This document shows, in pieces, positions 51,943-60,592 of a DNA stretch of 64,000 bases (within the stretch, counting starts at the first letter, position 1; each line of letters starts with the position of its first letter). The stretch comes from Arthrobacter antibioticus (GTDB lineage Bacteria > Actinomycetota > Actinomycetes > Actinomycetales > Micrococcaceae), in assembly GCF_030063205.1 (NCBI RefSeq), contig NZ_JASISQ010000002.1:62001-126000 (forward strand). Direction: 5' to 3'. A program made the translations under genes and the position numbers. The notes beneath the pieces are model-generated. The model had not been told where the DNA came from. It saw only the letters and a list, made by a program, of their open reading frames with translations, and did no database searches.

Positions 51943-52398
51943 ATGGGCAGCACATTCCGTCTGGCCGGTCTCTTACGGTTCCGTCAGGCGCAAGAGGAAC
52001 AGGCAGCGGCGTCTTTGGCGCAAGCAAATGCGCGGCGTAAGGAACAGCGCGAGCACGTGAGTAAAGTGCGCGGCACTCTGGCAGCTGCGCCATCCAACGC
52101 CGGATCTGCTGCCGCTTTGCGGGCCACGGCCGCGGCGCGTTCGTCTTCACGGAGCATGTTGTTGGAGTTGGCAGCGCTGACCCACTCAGTGGAGGAGGCT
52201 GCCTCGAATGCTGAGAAAGATTTACTGACTGCCAAAAAATCTGCTGCATCACTGGAAAAATTAGCCGACCGTCACGAAATGGACCGCCAGGAACTGTTAC
52301 TCCACGATGAACAGCTCTTCCTGGACGAGCTGGCAGTTTCGCGCGCAACCAGCCAAGATGACGCGGGCACCGCTACAAGCCTGCGGGTGAACCGATGA
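51943..52398 (+). CDS. fliJ: FliJ-like stalk protein
   Basis: 151-residue coiled-coil protein, the central stalk of the FliI ATPase ring. The sequence RFRQAQEEQAAASLAQANA and the later AASLEKLADRHEMDRQEL fit a two-helix coiled coil. Identity rests on place, length and fold as FliJ is poorly conserved. Its stop overlaps fliK by 4 bases. Confidence 0.85.
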   Translation: MGSTFRLAGLLRFRQAQEEQAAASLAQANARRKEQREHVSKVRGTLAAAPSNAGSAAALRATAAARSSSRSMLLELAALTHSVEEAASNAEKDLLTAKKSAASLEKLADRHEMDRQELLLHDEQLFLDELAVSRATSQDDAGTATSLRVNR

Positions 52399-53759
52399 GG
52401 TCCATCGATACATTGACCACCATGTCAGCGGGTGGGCTCGGTGGCCGCGGTGCCGCGCACTCCTCAACGGAGGGATCTGGGACGAGCTTTGGTGCGTCCC
52501 TGCAAGATGCCTTGAAGCATGGGTTGGGAAACAAGACGGGAGGGCTGCAGAACACCGGCACCAGCACCGTTGACGTGGAAGATAATGCACCCAATGACGC
52601 GAATTCCCGAGTCGGAGCCGGCTCCCCGGATTCTTCGCCCGAGTCTGCCCAGGGTCTGCCAGCTGGCACTGTTGATGCCTCGATTTCAGACTTTTGGGCC
52701 GCAGTCATGCAGCCGGCGGATCCGGCTCTGCCGGCAATAACAGTGCCGGCAACTCCGGATGGTGTTGTTGCCGGAGCAGAAGAGGGCCTTGACGGCACCG
52801 GTGTTGGCGCGGAAGCCGGAACTTTGGATTCCGAGGCTGATTCTTCCGCGTCCATTGCATTTGGCGGCACCGCACCCGGGGCCGCTGCAACCGCGCCCGC
52901 GACACCCGGTGCCACGGCACCCGAGCGCCTTGCCTCCGGGCATGCAGGCGAAGCCGCAGCGGGAAGTGGCCAGCAAAATCCCCAGCAGTCACACGGTCCG
53001 GTCACGCCTGAGGGTGCAAAGACACCTGTTTCCTTAACTCCCCTTGCGCAGGGCGCTGACACAATACTGTCGCCGGCGGGGTCAGCCAGTGCGGCCGCTG
53101 CGAATGCGATGGCAGAAACTGGCTCTAAGCCAACTCTCGTTACAGAGGCGGGAAGCCCCGCGCTGAGCCCCGGCAACTCGGCAAGTCAGAGAGTAATTCC
53201 TGTTGCAGAGCAAGAGGTAGGCGGTCCGGAGGCTCCGCCCATCCCCGCATTATCTGCAGTGGCCGCGACACCGCCGCAGGCTCCGGTCCAGACTTCCGCC
53301 GCGGCGCCGGTTGCGGCACACGGACATACGCCCGCGCCAGCGTTAGTTGAACAACTGGCACGTCCGCTATTCACGCTGGCCGGAGCCCCCCTGGGGGAGC
53401 ACGTCATGAAAATCAGTGTGGTCCCTGATGCTCTTGGACCAGTCACCGTAAGGGCTCAGTTGAGCGCCGACGGGATACACATTGAACTAATCGCCGCAAG
53501 TGACGCGGGCAGGGAGGGGCTGCGGGGCATCCTTTCCGACCTGAGACGGGATCTTGCCGCCGGGGGGATGGCATCTTCGCTGTCATTGGGCAGCGGGAAC
53601 TCCCCTGCAAACCAGGGTGAGCAACGCAATTCCCAAACGGTGACAAGTCCGTGGAGCAATAGCACGGCACTAAAGACCGATCAAGACCCGAACCCGCAGG
53701 GTCCTATGCCCCCTGCGCCCGCGGGCGCAATAAATAATTCACTGGACATCACCGTATAG
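52395..53759 (+). CDS. fliK: Hook-length control protein FliK
   Basis: 454-residue protein with an Ala/Pro/Gly/Thr-rich, low-complexity N-terminal 320 residues and a C-terminal Flg_hook domain (about 335-415, HVMKISVVPDALGPVTVRAQL with IELIAASDAGREGLRGIL). It acts as a molecular ruler and switches export specificity. A polar tail with PNPQGPMPPAPAG closes it. Position before flgD is classic. Confidence 0.9.
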   Translation: MRSIDTLTTMSAGGLGGRGAAHSSTEGSGTSFGASLQDALKHGLGNKTGGLQNTGTSTVDVEDNAPNDANSRVGAGSPDSSPESAQGLPAGTVDASISDFWAAVMQPADPALPAITVPATPDGVVAGAEEGLDGTGVGAEAGTLDSEADSSASIAFGGTAPGAAATAPATPGATAPERLASGHAGEAAAGSGQQNPQQSHGPVTPEGAKTPVSLTPLAQGADTILSPAGSASAAAANAMAETGSKPTLVTEAGSPALSPGNSASQRVIPVAEQEVGGPEAPPIPALSAVAATPPQAPVQTSAAAPVAAHGHTPAPALVEQLARPLFTLAGAPLGEHVMKISVVPDALGPVTVRAQLSADGIHIELIAASDAGREGLRGILSDLRRDLAAGGMASSLSLGSGNSPANQGEQRNSQTVTSPWSNSTALKTDQDPNPQGPMPPAPAGAINNSLDITV

Positions 53760-53774
53760 AAAGGCAGGCAAACC

Positions 53775-54248
53775 ATGAGCGAATATTCGATTGCCCCATT
53801 GACGCCATCTGGCAATTCCATGCAGCCGCCCACAGCGGTGGATGGGATCAACAACATCCCCGGTCGGCGTGATCCTAAACAAGTCATGGACTCCGAAGTG
53901 TTCATGAACCTTCTTGTTGCCCAGTTGCGCCATCAAGACCCATCCTCGCCGATGGACACAAACGAAATGATTAGTCAGACCACCCAACTGGCCACCATGG
54001 AAAAGCTGACCAATATGGACAAAACGGCTACGGAGAGTTTCTCTCTCCAAATGCGCACCGCAGCAGCAGCACTGATTGGCGAGCAGGTCAGTTGGCAAGA
54101 TGCTGACGGCACAGCACACAGTGGGATTGCCTCTTCGGTGTCCTTCATCAACGCGGTCCCGCAAGTCAGTGTCGGGGGGAAAATGATTCCTTTGGACCAC
54201 ATATCCGGAATAACCAGTACGGGAAAACCTGAACCCGTTTCCATCTAA
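53775..54248 (+). CDS. flgD: Hook assembly scaffold FlgD
   Basis: Hook-cap protein of 157 residues. It is identified by the N-terminal motif FMNLLVAQLRHQDPSSPMD with QTTQLATMEKLTN. The C-terminal beta domain is short compared with proteobacterial FlgD, as in many Gram-positives. GAAAGGCAGG precedes the ATG. Confidence 0.92.
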   Translation: MSEYSIAPLTPSGNSMQPPTAVDGINNIPGRRDPKQVMDSEVFMNLLVAQLRHQDPSSPMDTNEMISQTTQLATMEKLTNMDKTATESFSLQMRTAAAALIGEQVSWQDADGTAHSGIASSVSFINAVPQVSVGGKMIPLDHISGITSTGKPEPVSI

Positions 54249-54326
54249 CTGCCACTAGTCTGCACAGGCACCACTTTTATCAACCAGCTTGACCCTTACC
54301 CACCAAGTACAGAAAGGCTTCACATC

Positions 54327-55511
54327 ATGCTTCGTTCCTTGTATTCCGGAATCTCCGGTCTTCGCGCACACCAAACCATGCTTGACGTCACCGGCAACAA
54401 CATTGCCAACGTCAACACGGCCGGTTTCAAGTCCTCCACGGTCCAGTTCCAAGACACACTGTCCCAGGTGGCTCGTTCCGGCTCCGCAGCTCAAGCACAG
54501 GCTGGCGGAACAAACCCCGCACAGGTGGGTCTGGGTGTCCAGGTGGCAGGTATCTCCACTAACTTCTCCCAAGGTTCAGCCCAAGCAACTGGCCGTTCCT
54601 CTGACATGATGATCTCCGGCGACGGATTTTTCATTACTGCCAAAGGCGGAGAGCAGCTTTATGCGCGTGCAGGGTCGTTCGACTTCGATTCGCAGGGCCG
54701 CCTGGTCTCACCCGACGGTGCCTTGCTGCAGGGTTGGTCCGCAGTCAATGGAGTCGTCAACACCGGGGCGGGACTGGGCAACATTTCCATTTCCAAGCAG
54801 ATGGTGTCTGACGCATCCCGCACAACGAGCGCCACGCTAGGTGGGAACCTGCCCGACGATGCTATTGCCGGCACCGTACAGACACGCGACATGAAGGTGT
54901 TTGACGACGCAGGCAATCCCCGGAACGTTTCGCTGACATTTACCCGCACCGGGACCGGTTGGGACGTAACCGGTGCCGATACGAACGCACCCGGTGGAGC
55001 CGCTACAGGCGCCACGGCACTGACTTTCACCAATGGTGCCCTGACCGGCGGCGGAACAATGAACATTGGCGGGTTGAGTGTCAATATGGGCGCCGTGACC
55101 GGGTTCGCTCAAATGAGCACACTTGCCGTCACTGCAACCGATGGAAGTGCCGCCGGCACCTTGGACTCCTTCAGCATGGGAACGGACGGCACCCTGACAG
55201 GAACGTTCAGCAACGGTGGAAACATGGTGATCGGCCGCATAGCCTTAGCTAACTTCACCAACGCCGGTGGTTTGGAAAAAGCCGGCTCCTCCTCCTACCG
55301 TGCCACGGCATCATCTGGAGCGGCGGCGGTTGGAACAGCCGGGTCCAACGGCTTGGGCTCCTTGGCTAGTGGCTATGTGGAAATGTCAAATGTGGACCTT
55401 TCTCAGGAATTCACCAACCTGATCGTTGCCCAGCGTGGCTTCCAGTCCAACGCCCGCATCATCACCACCTCGGATGAAGTGCTGCAGGAATTGACGCAAC
55501 TCAAACGCTGA
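54327..55511 (+). CDS. flgE: Hook protein FlgE
   Basis: Hook subunit of 394 residues. N-terminal LRSLYSGISGLRAHQTMLDV with NNIANVNTAGFKSSTVQFQD, and C-terminal EFTNLIVAQRGFQSNARII with EVLQELTQLKR, are diagnostic of the FlgE/FlgG family. With no flgG in the window, a distal-rod role for a copy elsewhere must be assumed. AGAAAGG precedes the ATG. It is the last gene of the flgB unit, followed by a hairpin. Confidence 0.93.
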   Translation: MLRSLYSGISGLRAHQTMLDVTGNNIANVNTAGFKSSTVQFQDTLSQVARSGSAAQAQAGGTNPAQVGLGVQVAGISTNFSQGSAQATGRSSDMMISGDGFFITAKGGEQLYARAGSFDFDSQGRLVSPDGALLQGWSAVNGVVNTGAGLGNISISKQMVSDASRTTSATLGGNLPDDAIAGTVQTRDMKVFDDAGNPRNVSLTFTRTGTGWDVTGADTNAPGGAATGATALTFTNGALTGGGTMNIGGLSVNMGAVTGFAQMSTLAVTATDGSAAGTLDSFSMGTDGTLTGTFSNGGNMVIGRIALANFTNAGGLEKAGSSSYRATASSGAAAVGTAGSNGLGSLASGYVEMSNVDLSQEFTNLIVAQRGFQSNARIITTSDEVLQELTQLKR

Positions 55512-55531
55512 TAAGGATGCTGCCCTGACAA

Positions 55532-55591
55532 TGGCGCAGTGCGTGAACTGGACTTCCATATTTTATGGACTTCACTTCAGGCGCTGCGCCA
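55532..55591 (+). terminator. Long imperfect hairpin after flgE
   Basis: The arms 55532-55558 (TGGCGCAGTGCGTGAA...) and 55565-55591 pair with a few mismatches over about 27 bases. It begins 21 bases after the flgE stop, ends with ATCTGTTT and separates the flgB unit from the flbD unit. The 230-base gap 55512-55741 holds this and the next promoter, and no gene. Confidence 0.7.
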
Positions 55592-55665
55592 CATCTGTTT
55601 AAGGGGCACCTGTGTACGCAGGGTGGCAATTGATCTCTTGGTCATCTGACCCGACCGCGCCGTTT

Positions 55666-55696
55666 TCTAACCAATAGCGCGGGTCAGCCGACAGTA
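55666..55696 (+). promoter_or_regulatory. Sigma-28-type promoter of flbD-motA-motB
   Basis: TAAC, 15 bases, then GCCGACAG, 46 bases before the flbD start. The match is as good as at fliC, and it puts the motor genes under FliA too. Confidence 0.8.
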
Positions 55697-55741
55697 GCGT
55701 TTGATGGACGGCTGGCGTCCCAATGAACTAAGGATGAGCCC

Positions 55742-56020
55742 TTGATCAGTGTCACCCGTTTGGACGGGCGAGAGTTTGCGCTGAACCCAGACTTGATTGA
55801 ACGAATCTTCGAGTCTCCGGACACAACTGTGGTCATGGCCGATGGGGCGAACTACATTGTTACCGAATCAATGGCAGCCATCATTGAAAAAATTGTCCGC
55901 TTCCGTGCTCGCATCATCTCGATGGCCCATGACTACTCCGAGGATGAGATCGAATTGCCGGCGCCACCTAAATTAAGCATTATCCACCCTTCCGGAAATC
56001 CCACCACGTCAGGATCGTAA
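55742..56020 (+). CDS. flbD: FlbD family protein
   Basis: Small 92-residue protein of the Gram-positive FlbD family, with MISVTRLDGREFALNPDLI and TVVMADGANYIVTES. The TTG start at 55742 has AAGGA 8 bases upstream and fits the family start. Its role near motA is unknown although the gene order flgE-flbD-motAB is widely conserved. Confidence 0.9.
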   Translation: MISVTRLDGREFALNPDLIERIFESPDTTVVMADGANYIVTESMAAIIEKIVRFRARIISMAHDYSEDEIELPAPPKLSIIHPSGNPTTSGS

Positions 56021-56024
56021 AGCG

Positions 56025-56828
56025 ATGGATCCCGCAACAATACTCGGTCTGCTCATCGCCTTCGGTGCCTTGTTTGGCATGATCACTTTGGAGGGCGCCA
56101 GTGTCACAAGCGTGACGCTCCCGGCCCCCATGCTGCTGGTTCTGGTTGGCACCATCGCCATTGGCGTGGCTGGTTCGACCTTGAAGGATGTTGTGCATGC
56201 CGCAAAGTCACTTCCCAGAGCATTTTTAGCTAAACCTCCGAAACCTGGGGAGAGTATCGAGCAGGTCGTGGCGCTGGCAGACAAGGCGCGTCGGGAGGGA
56301 CTGCTGTCTCTTGAAGCTGCCGCGGCCGAGACTAAAGACCCGTTCTTGCGCGATGCGTTGCAGAACATTGCGGACGGTACCGATGGGGAAGATCTGCGCG
56401 AGCTCTTGGATGATGCCGTTGAAACTAAGATCAAAAGTGATCATACGGCCTCTAAATTCTTTACAACTTTGGGTGGTTACGCACCCACCGTGGGCATCAT
56501 TGGCACAGTTGTTTCGCTGACGCACGTACTGGAGAATCTCTCGAATCCAGAAGAGCTGGGACACATGATTGCTGCAGCGTTTGTGGCTACACTTTGGGGT
56601 TTGCTGTCCGCAAACTTCATCTGGCTACCTATTGGTTCACGATTGAGCCGGCTCTCGGAGCTGGAAGTGGACCGTATGACTCTCATTACCGAGGGTGTCT
56701 TGGCTGTGCAGGCAGGGTCCCAGCCCACCCTGTTGCGTGAGCGGTTGACAGCCATGGTTCCCGCATACCGCCAACAGGGTGGCAAGAAAAATACACGTGG
56801 TAAAGCCCAAGACCGCGATGCAGCATGA
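56025..56828 (+). CDS. motA: Flagellar stator protein MotA
   Basis: Stator channel subunit of 267 residues with four membrane helices (two near the N-terminus, two near 140-200) and a charged cytoplasmic loop that meets FliG. GYAPTVGIIGTVVSLTHVL and AFVATLWGLLSANFIWLPI hold the conserved pore Pro and helices. The start follows flbD by 4 bases, and its stop overlaps motB by 4 bases. Confidence 0.95.
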   Translation: MDPATILGLLIAFGALFGMITLEGASVTSVTLPAPMLLVLVGTIAIGVAGSTLKDVVHAAKSLPRAFLAKPPKPGESIEQVVALADKARREGLLSLEAAAAETKDPFLRDALQNIADGTDGEDLRELLDDAVETKIKSDHTASKFFTTLGGYAPTVGIIGTVVSLTHVLENLSNPEELGHMIAAAFVATLWGLLSANFIWLPIGSRLSRLSELEVDRMTLITEGVLAVQAGSQPTLLRERLTAMVPAYRQQGGKKNTRGKAQDRDAA

Positions 56829-57637
56829 GTCAGGGACGTAAAACTGCCCGCAAGCGGAGGGGTAAACCGGAAGAGAGCCACCCGGATGAGCGCTGGATGG
56901 CTTCCTACATGGACATGGTCACTGTTTTGATGTGCATGTTTATTGTCCTTTACGCCATGTCCACAGTGGATGATGTGAAGTATGAGAAACTTCGTGACTC
57001 GCTAGCCAGTGGCTTTGGCCAGGTGAATGTTGGGAAGGTGGATACTGCCTCTGGAATCGTGGTGCCACCCGAAGATGTGGGCAAGGAAGGTACTTTAACG
57101 AACACTCCTCTAGACCGAGCGGTGACCGAGGTTGATCGCCTCACTGCGCTGAAGGAGGCCATGCGCGTGGGGCTGGAGACAAACGGACTGGCTGAGAACG
57201 TAGAGTTTCAGATCGACCACCGTGGATTGAGCGTAAAGCTAGTTGGCTCGCAGTCATTCTTTCGTCCAGACAGTCCAGAACTATCCTCCCGTGCTACAGC
57301 CGTACTGGATACGATCGCCCCCACACTGCTGTCCTCCGGTCTGGATATTTCTGTTGAGGGTCACGCCGCCGACGCCATCACCAACTACCCCTCAGTGTGG
57401 GAGTTGTCCGCAGAACGCGCCGTCGGTGTGGTGCGTCACCTTGTGGAGCGCCGAAATCTGCCCGGCGCCAAGGTTGCTGCGATCGGCTACGGAAGTACAC
57501 GCTCTGTCAATGACAACTCCACTGAATCTTTACGCGAACTAAACAGACGCGTTGACATAGTGGTGCTATCCAACCAGCCCGAGGAAGTTCGTGCGCTAAT
57601 TCCAGAAGTATTGAAAGCAAAAGCTGTTCCTTCCTAA
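56825..57637 (+). CDS. motB: Flagellar stator protein MotB
   Basis: Stator anchor of 270 residues. The single membrane helix SYMDMVTVLMCMFIVLYA carries the ion-binding Asp30. An OmpA-like peptidoglycan-binding domain follows (SVEGHAADAITNYPSVWELS, then NRRVDIVVLS). The pore does not by itself tell proton from sodium use. The stop codon overlaps the -35 box of the fliM promoter. Confidence 0.95.
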   Translation: MSQGRKTARKRRGKPEESHPDERWMASYMDMVTVLMCMFIVLYAMSTVDDVKYEKLRDSLASGFGQVNVGKVDTASGIVVPPEDVGKEGTLTNTPLDRAVTEVDRLTALKEAMRVGLETNGLAENVEFQIDHRGLSVKLVGSQSFFRPDSPELSSRATAVLDTIAPTLLSSGLDISVEGHAADAITNYPSVWELSAERAVGVVRHLVERRNLPGAKVAAIGYGSTRSVNDNSTESLRELNRRVDIVVLSNQPEEVRALIPEVLKAKAVPS

Positions 57638-57663
57638 CGCATGTCTTGGTTGTGCCGATAGTG
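57633..57663 (+). promoter_or_regulatory. Sigma-28-type promoter of fliM, overlapping its start
   Basis: TAAC, 15 bases, then GCCGATAG. TAAC contains the motB stop codon, and the -10 ends only about 7 bases before the fliM ATG at 57670. The expected transcription start coincides with that ATG, so a leaderless mRNA is predicted. Confidence 0.78.
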
Positions 57664-57669
57664 ACAGAT

Positions 57670-58578
57670 ATGGCTGACCCTTACCTTCCTTCCTCCCTGC
57701 CCGCTCCGTGGGCGAAAAGGGTGGTTGAGGTCTACGATTTTCGGCGGCCTACAACTTTGGCTCGCGAGCACAGTCGTGTGCTGGAACTCGCCTTCGAAAC
57801 CTTCGCTAGGCAGTGGGGTACGCAACTAACCACCAAAATCCGGGCGGCTTCCTCCGTTATCACCGAACAGGTGACAATGGAGACCTACGATGAATATGCT
57901 GCCGGGTTGCCCGCGTCCACCGCAATGGTACTTTTCTCCCTTGGTGGGCAAGAGTCCAAAGGTGTCATTCAGTTCCCCGCAGAAGCGGCATTGAGTTGGA
58001 TCACCCGCATGCTCGGCGGAGGGTCTGCTGTACCGATCCCTGACCGTAAATTCACCCAAATCGAGCACGCGCTGGTCACACGGCTGATGGAAGATGCCTT
58101 AGAGGACCTCAGGTACTCCTTTGGGTCCCTACTCGTTGAGACACCTGCCGTTGAAGGGATCCACTTCAACTCCCAGTTTGCCCAGGCTGCCGCTACGAAC
58201 ACACTCATGATTGTTGCCGGTTTTACAGTGCGAATGGGCGACCTGAGCTGGCGTGCCACGATTGCGTTGCCTGCCGAGGTTTTAGTGCAGCAGTTGGGAA
58301 GCCACAATCCGATCAGCGATGCCGCTGCGGCGCCCGAACAGTTGCGCGCCCAGCTAGGCGGGGTGCCTGTTGATGTTGCGCTGGCGCTAACTCCGGTGCC
58401 GGTCACCCCGGACACCATTTTGAACTTGGCGGTGGGTGATGTTTTGAACCTTCCTCATCCCACCAACAGACCTTTTGACTTGACCGTTGGGGGTAAGCCC
58501 GTTGCCTGTGCCATCGGCGTGACGCATGGCTCACGCAAAGCCGGGCAGATTGTTACTATCGAAGAGAGAAACCCATGA
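57670..58578 (+). CDS. fliM: Switch protein FliM
   Basis: Switch-complex protein of 302 residues, between CheC-like middle domain and C-terminal SpoA domain. Motifs: VEVYDFRRPTTLAREHSRVL near the start, WITRMLGGGSAVPIPDRKFT with the LGG loop, and GDVLNLPHPTNRPFDLTVGG. The ATG at 57670 (MADPYLPSS) is preferred. In-frame upstream TTG/GTG codons lie within the promoter. It overlaps fliN by 4 bases. Confidence 0.94.
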   Translation: MADPYLPSSLPAPWAKRVVEVYDFRRPTTLAREHSRVLELAFETFARQWGTQLTTKIRAASSVITEQVTMETYDEYAAGLPASTAMVLFSLGGQESKGVIQFPAEAALSWITRMLGGGSAVPIPDRKFTQIEHALVTRLMEDALEDLRYSFGSLLVETPAVEGIHFNSQFAQAAATNTLMIVAGFTVRMGDLSWRATIALPAEVLVQQLGSHNPISDAAAAPEQLRAQLGGVPVDVALALTPVPVTPDTILNLAVGDVLNLPHPTNRPFDLTVGGKPVACAIGVTHGSRKAGQIVTIEERNP

Positions 58579-59276
58579 GTATGAATCCGGTCAAGCTGGC
58601 GGTGGCCAACGCACTGGCAAGTGCACTGCCCTCCACAACGACCTTGAGCGTTAATCTCGCTGATAGCGCCGCTGCGCCAGCCGGAACTGTCGGGTTTCTC
58701 GTGGATTATGTGGGGCCCCAAACCGCGGAACTTGCTGTGCTGCTCTCTGAGCGGGCCGTGCAAGCCGTGCGAGCGGCTGGTGGCGCTGGAAGTTTTGCGC
58801 TGGTAGATGTTATGCGTCCCGCTTTCGAGGCCGCCACGGCGCAACTTGGCTCCGGCGTTCTTGGGGAAGTGTCAGAAAGCTCTTCTGCGGCCCATTTCAA
58901 GGGCGTGGACACAACAGTATTCGAACTGAACGATGCGGGCAGCGGCTTCGATAACCAAGAGCCCTACGCATGGGTGGCGCTTAAGTTTCGTGACTCTGCT
59001 AGTCAAGGCGCCGGAGGGCTGAGCGCGGCAAAACTTGGGCGTATTCACGATGTTGAAATGGCCTTGTCTGTGGTCATCGGGCGCACGCGAATGAGTGTGG
59101 CCCATGTGCTGGGATTGGAACCAGGTCAGGTAGTGGACCTTGACCGTTCCGCCGGATCCCCCGCGGACGTGTTGCTGAATGGACGCTTGATAGCCCATGG
59201 TGAAGTTGTTGTTGTGGATCAGGATTACGCAGTGCGGATCACCAAAATTTTGGACACAGCAGAGACGGTCGGCTAG
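58575..59276 (+). CDS. fliN: Switch protein FliN, long form
   Basis: Rotor switch protein of 233 residues. The C-terminal 85 residues are the SpoA domain (LGRIHDVEMALSVVIGRTRM, then LGLEPGQVVDLD). The N-terminal 140 residues exceed the usual FliN and may be a diverged CheC/FliY-like domain. The ATG overlaps the fliM stop. fliO begins at the base after its stop. Confidence 0.92.
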   Translation: MSMNPVKLAVANALASALPSTTTLSVNLADSAAAPAGTVGFLVDYVGPQTAELAVLLSERAVQAVRAAGGAGSFALVDVMRPAFEAATAQLGSGVLGEVSESSSAAHFKGVDTTVFELNDAGSGFDNQEPYAWVALKFRDSASQGAGGLSAAKLGRIHDVEMALSVVIGRTRMSVAHVLGLEPGQVVDLDRSAGSPADVLLNGRLIAHGEVVVVDQDYAVRITKILDTAETVG

Positions 59277-59738
59277 ATGGATGCATTCCTCCTGGTCATC
59301 CGGGTAGGACTATCTCTAGGTGTAGTCATGGTCCTCCTCTGGATGGCCCAGAAACGATTTTCAAAGGTCGGACGCTCCGCAGAACAGTCCGATCTTGCTG
59401 TGGTTGTTCGCAAAAGTGTTGGGCCAAAGGCCTCAGTGGTGGTCGTGGAATCTGACGGGCTGCGTTTTATGCTTGGGGTCACCGAACATTCGGTCAACGT
59501 TTTACACAGCAGCGAGGCACCCGAACCGGCGCCGGTACCATCACAAGCAATGGATCACGGGGAGGATCCTGCCTTTGCTGCGCTACTGAAGTCCGCTGGT
59601 GAGCCGGCCCTTCGCCGGGATAGCGCAACCCGCAAACTTCGGCACAGCACAGCTACAGGATCCATGCATGGATCGATCTTTGCTCGCAGCACATGGGTCC
59701 AGGCAGGTGCCGCTGTGCGCAAGGGCTTGAATCTGTGA
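59277..59738 (+). CDS. fliO: FliO-like membrane protein
   Basis: 153 residues with one N-terminal membrane helix (LVIRVGLSLGVVMVLLWMA), then the FliO motif DLAVVVRKSVGPKASVVVVE and a long polar tail. FliO helps FliP assemble. It overlaps the start of fliP (GTGA). Confidence 0.85.
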   Translation: MDAFLLVIRVGLSLGVVMVLLWMAQKRFSKVGRSAEQSDLAVVVRKSVGPKASVVVVESDGLRFMLGVTEHSVNVLHSSEAPEPAPVPSQAMDHGEDPAFAALLKSAGEPALRRDSATRKLRHSTATGSMHGSIFARSTWVQAGAAVRKGLNL

Positions 59739-60592
59739 CCCGGCCCTTCGCGCACTCGCGCAGTTACCTCCGGATGGCTGCCTTAGCCTTCTCGGTGCTT
59801 GTCGTGTTGTATTTGCTGTTGATCTCCACATCCATTTCCGCACATGCCTTGACGGGCATGCTCCCGATGGATCCCGTGGACCCGACCCCGCCCACAGATC
59901 CAACCCCGCCAGGGGAGAGCGACGGCGTCAACGTCACTGTCAATGGTCTGACAGGCAGCCCCAGCTCCTCCATCGTCACATTGTTGGCGGTCACTTTATT
60001 GTCAGTTGCTCCGGCACTGCTGCTGATGATGACCTCTTTCACGAAGATCTTTGTGGTTCTGGCCATGGCTCGCAACGCCGTCGGGCTTCCATCAATTCCG
60101 CCCAACCAGGTGCTGGCCGGGCTGGCGCTATTTTTGTCACTGTTCATCATGGCGCCGACTCTGACCGAGATCAATAACATTGCCGTGCAACCGTTCCTCG
60201 ACGGAAGCATCGACATCAGCCGGGCGTTTGAACTTGCCGGAACACCGTTGCGCCAATTCATGCTCCCGCATACCCGTGAGGCGGATATCGCTCTCATGAC
60301 CCGGGCCGCCGAACGGGAAAATCCGGACACACCAGAGACAGTTCCAATGCTGACGTTGATCCCGGCCTTCATGATTTCTGAGCTACGTGCCGCTTTCATT
60401 ATTGGGTTCGTTATTTTCATTCCATTTTTGATCATCGACCTTGTGGTTGCCTCAGCGCTGATGTCGATGGGCATGATGATGCTTCCGCCGGTGATGATCT
60501 CGTTGCCGTTCAAGATTCTCCTGTTCGTGTTGGTGGACGGCTGGGGCCTGATCATTACTTCTCTTATTCAAAGTTATGCAGGTGGGCCGTGA
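59735..60592 (+). CDS. fliP: Export gate protein FliP
   Basis: Inner-membrane export-gate subunit of 285 residues. The core motifs LLMMTSFTKIFVVLAMARNA, PPNQVLAGLALFLSLFIM and SALMSMGMMMLPPVMISLP are clear. The N-terminal 80 residues hold a hydrophobic signal segment and a Pro/Thr/Asp repeat (DPTPPTDPTPP), possibly a periplasmic spacer. The GTG at 59735 overlaps the fliO stop. Confidence 0.95.
   Translation: MTRPFAHSRSYLRMAALAFSVLVVLYLLLISTSISAHALTGMLPMDPVDPTPPTDPTPPGESDGVNVTVNGLTGSPSSSIVTLLAVTLLSVAPALLLMMTSFTKIFVVLAMARNAVGLPSIPPNQVLAGLALFLSLFIMAPTLTEINNIAVQPFLDGSIDISRAFELAGTPLRQFMLPHTREADIALMTRAAERENPDTPETVPMLTLIPAFMISELRAAFIIGFVIFIPFLIIDLVVASALMSMGMMMLPPVMISLPFKILLFVLVDGWGLIITSLIQSYAGGP

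Noticed and set aside
52373-53176. Antisense frame opposite the low-complexity part of fliK
   Set aside because: The apparent Pro/Ala/Gly-rich protein mirrors the repeats in fliK. No start signal is present.
59764-60555. 263-codon antisense frame opposite fliP
   Set aside because: FliP motifs are unambiguous on the plus strand, and the shadow frame has no domain.
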